Of a stretch of DNA of 27,326 bases, positions 24,596 through 27,326 are shown one piece after another. The number at the start of each line of letters is the position of its first letter. Position 1 is the stretch's first letter. Location: positions 7,448-34,773 of the forward strand of contig DBVN01000022.1 of NCBI GenBank assembly GCA_002308515.1, in the 5' to 3' direction. The DNA comes from Verrucomicrobia bacterium UBA1263. GTDB taxonomy: Bacteria > Verrucomicrobiota > Verrucomicrobiia > Limisphaerales > UBA1412. The position numbers were made by a program, and so were the translations under genes. Under the pieces are notes generated by a model. It was not told where the DNA came from, did no database searches, and saw nothing but the letters and a program-made list of their open reading frames with translations.

Positions 24596-26409
24596 ATTTC
24601 ACCTGCTTCTTTCAGCTCAAAGTTGAAGTAATAATCTGGGATGATGTGAATTTCTACATTCTTAAATAGCTTGTTTTGTTTTGTAGTAAACAAAACGTTC
24701 TTGGAAACATACAGAGCTTTTATGTCCGGGTATTTGTTCCAGTTTTTAGCAAGCTCATCAATCTTGTTGTTGTCCAACACCATAATATACTTTCGGTCAT
24801 CCAGTTTTACACCATGTTCCAACTGGATCATTTCAGCAATATGCTCCATTAGCGCCTCAGAAAGGAATTCTTCATCTTTTGAAACGAAATCTGTGTGATA
24901 GTATTTCAGGTTTGCAGAAAGACCGTCAGAATAAGAACTACCATCTTCCCTTTTCCCTGTAATCACTGTTTTTAGACGGGGATAAGTTATATGTTTGCAA
25001 ATGTTATTCTGATTATCAGTACAAAGAATGAAACTACGTTTTCCTTCGTCCATAATGTTCAATTCAATAACCGCCTCACCAGTTGTGCCTGACCCGGCAA
25101 AAAAATCTAAAACAATGGAATTGGGTTTTGTTGTAGCTCGTAGAATTTCAATAATATATTCTAACGGTTTAGGATATGGAAAACGCTTGTCACCAAAAAT
25201 TTCCCTAACATGAGATGAACCTTTCGTAGTGTAAAAATCTTTTTCTGTCCAAATAGTCGGAATTTCACTACCAACTGTTTTGTTCTTTCCAAACAAGAGT
25301 GTAGGCATACCATCCTCATGGCCAATAACTTCAAGTTCACCAGATTCTATTTTTTTAATCACTCCATCAGGAAGGTATTGAATGCTATATTCATTTGGAT
25401 TGGCCTTTGACTTGTTCTTTGATACTTTAATATATCCTTTTTCCCAATCGTGCATTAGTCGTGAAGATATTAAACGCCATACGCATTCAACCCCCTTACT
25501 GCTTATTGGCCATAATGCAGCCGTTCCTTCAGGTGCTTCATCATAATCAAAATGAAAATCCCGCATATTACCTAGATAGGTACCATCTGCAATTCTTTCT
25601 GTTAAGGATTTGCCTACACCGATAATCCTCATTGTGTTTTTATCAACAAAAATGGGGTACGTTTGATTTGGTCGTGTTGTTTTGTCAAAAGTGCTTAATG
25701 TTAGTCCTTCAAAAGGGGATCGTTCTATACCACCGGTGAAACTCATAGGCTTAGGTTGGAAATCTGTTGAGGTAACAAAAACTAAATATTCATGAACAAA
25801 AGTGAAACCTCCATTTGGTTTTCCTCCCGATGTTTGAACAGTAAGACAGATCACTTGCTTATTACTGAAAAGCTCTTGGCATAAAACCATGAGATTATTA
25901 ACTTCTTGATAACCTATGCTTATAACAATAATGCCATCTTTTGAAAGTAGCTCTTGAGCCTTAATAAGGCGCCTTGCCATAAACGAAAGCCACTTGCTAT
26001 GGCTAAAGCCATCATTGGCATCTACGTAAGTATCATCATAAACAAAATCTTTTGTTCCCGTATTGTATGGAGGATCAATATAAATCAAATCGATACGGTT
26101 TTTATGTGTTTTTTCAAGTAGACAAAGACTGTGGAGATTGTCACCCTCCAATAGAAAATTATATGCTTTGTTGGGAATAGTGGTTATTTCACGTTCGGAA
26201 ACTTCTGTAAAGACAGGTATGTGGGTATGCATTTTAACATCAACGGCTTCTTCATGCTGCTCCCATACAAGACCGTACTTTTTGGCGTTTAATTCGCTCT
26301 CAATTTCACCGAGAGCGACCAAAACGTCGTCATCTTTTTTATGCACTTCACGCAGTTTTTTCAGGAATTTCAGCATTCGCTGACGTTTCTGTTGTGATAA
26401 GTTAGCCAT
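24589..26409 (-). CDS. mod: Type III DNA methyltransferase, Mod subunit
   Basis: This 606-residue protein is an adenine-N6 methyltransferase of the beta class. DPPYNTGTKDF (112-122) is the catalytic motif IV, and VLDFFAGSGTTGEAV (about 432-446) is the SAM-binding motif I. The order IV before I and the large region between them, holding the target recognition domain, are typical of type III Mod. Mod protects the host site and gives specificity to Res. AAGGA about 9 bases before the ATG supports the start. It is first in a two-gene transcript with res and is AT-rich relative to the flanks. I see no simple-sequence tract of the type that causes phase variation. Confidence 0.95.
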   Translation of the reverse strand: MANLSQQKRQRMLKFLKKLREVHKKDDDVLVALGEIESELNAKKYGLVWEQHEEAVDVKMHTHIPVFTEVSEREITTIPNKAYNFLLEGDNLHSLCLLEKTHKNRIDLIYIDPPYNTGTKDFVYDDTYVDANDGFSHSKWLSFMARRLIKAQELLSKDGIIVISIGYQEVNNLMVLCQELFSNKQVICLTVQTSGGKPNGGFTFVHEYLVFVTSTDFQPKPMSFTGGIERSPFEGLTLSTFDKTTRPNQTYPIFVDKNTMRIIGVGKSLTERIADGTYLGNMRDFHFDYDEAPEGTAALWPISSKGVECVWRLISSRLMHDWEKGYIKVSKNKSKANPNEYSIQYLPDGVIKKIESGELEVIGHEDGMPTLLFGKNKTVGSEIPTIWTEKDFYTTKGSSHVREIFGDKRFPYPKPLEYIIEILRATTKPNSIVLDFFAGSGTTGEAVIELNIMDEGKRSFILCTDNQNNICKHITYPRLKTVITGKREDGSSYSDGLSANLKYYHTDFVSKDEEFLSEALMEHIAEMIQLEHGVKLDDRKYIMVLDNNKIDELAKNWNKYPDIKALYVSKNVLFTTKQNKLFKNVEIHIIPDYYFNFELKEAGEIW

Positions 26410-26503
26410 TTTTCAGTTCCTTCTTTTGCTATGAATCGGAAATCCCTTTTGGGGCTTTGATTTCCATGTGTGTCTCTTTTTTCGTTGTTACGGAGTAATA
26501 CAT

Positions 26504-26530
26504 ACCTATCCGGATCAAATCCTGATAGGT
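26504..26530. promoter_or_regulatory. Inverted repeat upstream of mod
   Basis: ACCTATC (26504-26510) and GATAGGT (26524-26530) are perfect 7-bp arms separated by 13 bases, in the 172-bp region before mod. It could be an operator that times expression of the R-M pair, although no controller gene is present in the cassette. Confidence 0.3.
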
Positions 26531-26581
26531 GAATCATACTGATTTTTAACTCAATCAGCAAGAAGTAATTCAGAGAATTAG

Positions 26582-26609
26582 ACCGGAAGCCCGTTTTTAT
26601 CAGTAAAAG
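26582..26609 (+). repeat. Right 28-bp direct repeat flanking the R-M cassette
   Basis: This is the second copy of the 22338-22365 repeat, 4244 bp away and in the same orientation. Read in the glycosylase frame it encodes TGSPFLSVKG and then TAG (26612-26614), which looks like the original C-terminus of that protein. A 44-base gap then leads to the stop of the convergent MBL gene. Confidence 0.9.
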
Positions 26610-26658
26610 GATAGAGGTTTTCCTTTTATAACGCGAAAGCGTATGTAAAAAGTGCTTT

Positions 26659-27282
26659 CTACAGGTATCTTCTTTTTTCAGTTCCGACGGTGGTTTGTTC
26701 GGTATGGCCGGAGTAGAGGACGGTGTCATCCGGAAGCGAAAAAACACGTTCCATGATGCTCTTTTGGATAGCAGCGAAATTGCCGCCGGGGAGCTGATAG
26801 TTTCCGATACTGTCTTTGAAGATGGTATCGCCCACGAACGCGGCGCGGTCCCGTTCGGAGTAATAGATGACGGAATCCGTGGTGTGGCCGGGTGTGTAGA
26901 TCACCTTGAGGGAAAACGCCGGATCGGAATCCAGACGGATGATCTGACCGTCCACGATGGTTTCAGCGTTTTCGATGCTGATGGACAAACCGAAAGAAGG
27001 GGAGAGGTTCCATTCCGGATCCCGCAGATAATCATTGTCAGATTTGTATGCCAGCACCGGGATCTGCAAGGCGGAGCGGATCTCATTTACCGCGCCGATA
27101 TGGTCAAAGTGGCCGTGAGTGAGCAGGATCTTTTCGATGATCCAACCTTTCTCCCGGATCATGCCGAGCAGTTTTTCCGACTGCGCGCCCGGATCAATAA
27201 TGAAGCCGTGCCTGGTCGCGTCATCAATATAGAAGAAACAGTTTTCGACAAAATGGGCTATTACGGGAACTTGTACTATCAT
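26659..27282 (-). CDS. Metallo-beta-lactamase-fold hydrolase (glyoxalase II-like)
   Basis: The product is about 207 residues from the chosen start. The metal-binding motif THGHFDH is followed by TPGHTTDS, GDTIF and YSGHTE, giving the full MBL ligand set, as in hydroxyacylglutathione hydrolase-like proteins. Substrate is not determined; small thioester hydrolases of this group are common in anaerobes. An upstream ATG at 27297 would add MKAGF, but its A is the last A of the tRNA CCA end, so I prefer the ATG at 27282, with AGGA just before it although at short spacing. Homologues also usually begin close to this point. The gene is convergent with the glycosylase gene if the R-M cassette is removed. 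Confidence 0.88.
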   Translation of the reverse strand: MIVQVPVIAHFVENCFFYIDDATRHGFIIDPGAQSEKLLGMIREKGWIIEKILLTHGHFDHIGAVNEIRSALQIPVLAYKSDNDYLRDPEWNLSPSFGLSISIENAETIVDGQIIRLDSDPAFSLKVIYTPGHTTDSVIYYSERDRAAFVGDTIFKDSIGNYQLPGGNFAAIQKSIMERVFSLPDDTVLYSGHTEQTTVGTEKRRYL

Positions 27283-27296
27283 AAATCCTGCTTTCA

Positions 27297-27326
27297 TGGT
27301 GCGCGAGGGGGGACTTGAACCCCCAC
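27297..27326 (-). tRNA. tRNA 3' end, probably tRNA-Leu (partial)
   Basis: On the minus strand the sequence reads a T-arm GGGGG-TTCAAGT-CCCCC, acceptor strand CTCGCGC, discriminator A and encoded CCA (27299-27297). The acceptor would pair with GCGCGAG, a common start of tRNA-Leu, but the anticodon is outside the window, so the identity is a guess. The gene directly precedes the MBL hydrolase gene. Confidence 0.85.

Noticed and set aside
24589..26409. Phase-variable mod gene
   Set aside because: No long homopolymer or short tandem repeat tract was seen in the coding sequence or just upstream.
22366..26581. R-M cassette considered as part of a prophage or transposon
   Set aside because: No integrase, transposase, phage or plasmid gene lies between the direct repeats; only mod and res are present.

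Overview
The window is about 27.3 kb of bacterial chromosome and mixes core genes with accessory DNA. The DnaA central domain, the many SUMF1/FGE-fold proteins, the secreted glycoside hydrolases and the often weak ribosome binding sites together suggest a member of the PVC group (Lentisphaerota or Verrucomicrobiota), probably an anaerobe that degrades polysaccharides. This is an inference; there is no rRNA here to settle it.

Layout. (1) 1-776, minus: the 5' part of a secreted GH51-type alpha-L-arabinofuranosidase. (2) 1261-7796, plus: a compact three-gene operon holding a sigma-like protein with a Cys-rich tail, an unrecognised 185-residue protein, and a 1650-residue membrane protein. The large protein joins a Lon-like (S16) domain, a membrane segment, YD-like repeats, about 18 BspA-type leucine-rich repeats and a SUMF1/FGE-fold domain. 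(3) 7975-9645: an AAA-ATPase-like/PD-(D/E)XK protein. (4) 9646-10008: a non-coding stretch packed with hairpins. (5) 10009-11493: a decayed FGE-fold paralogue and an intact FGE-fold lipoprotein. (6) 11576-15655, minus: a secreted GH2 enzyme and a phosphate transporter with its DUF47/PhoU-like partner. (7) 15656-16261: an AT-rich region with a DnaA-box-like cluster, a possible oriC, upstream of dnaA. (8) 16262-21681: dnaA-aroA, then convergent accD, then rpsP-khpA-trmD-rplS without rimM. (9) 21777-22373: a 3-methyladenine DNA glycosylase. (10) 22370-26409, minus: a type III restriction-modification pair. (11) 26659-27326, minus: an MBL-fold hydrolase and the 3' end of a tRNA.

The clearest structural discovery is a 28-bp near-perfect direct repeat (22338-22365 and 26582-26609) that flanks the restriction-modification pair exactly. 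The left copy is the 3' end of the glycosylase gene. The right copy still encodes what looks like the original end of that gene. The R-M cassette therefore appears to have inserted with a target duplication.

The most interesting possible system is the operon at 1261-7796. It combines a transcription-factor-like protein, a small partner and a predicted transmembrane receptor whose cytoplasmic side looks like a Lon protease domain with its Ser/Lys dyad kept. A working hypothesis is that an external ligand controls proteolysis inside the cell and so the sigma-like factor. The FGE-fold 3' ends at 7770 and 11467 share sequence and a following hairpin, as if one module had been copied around this locus.
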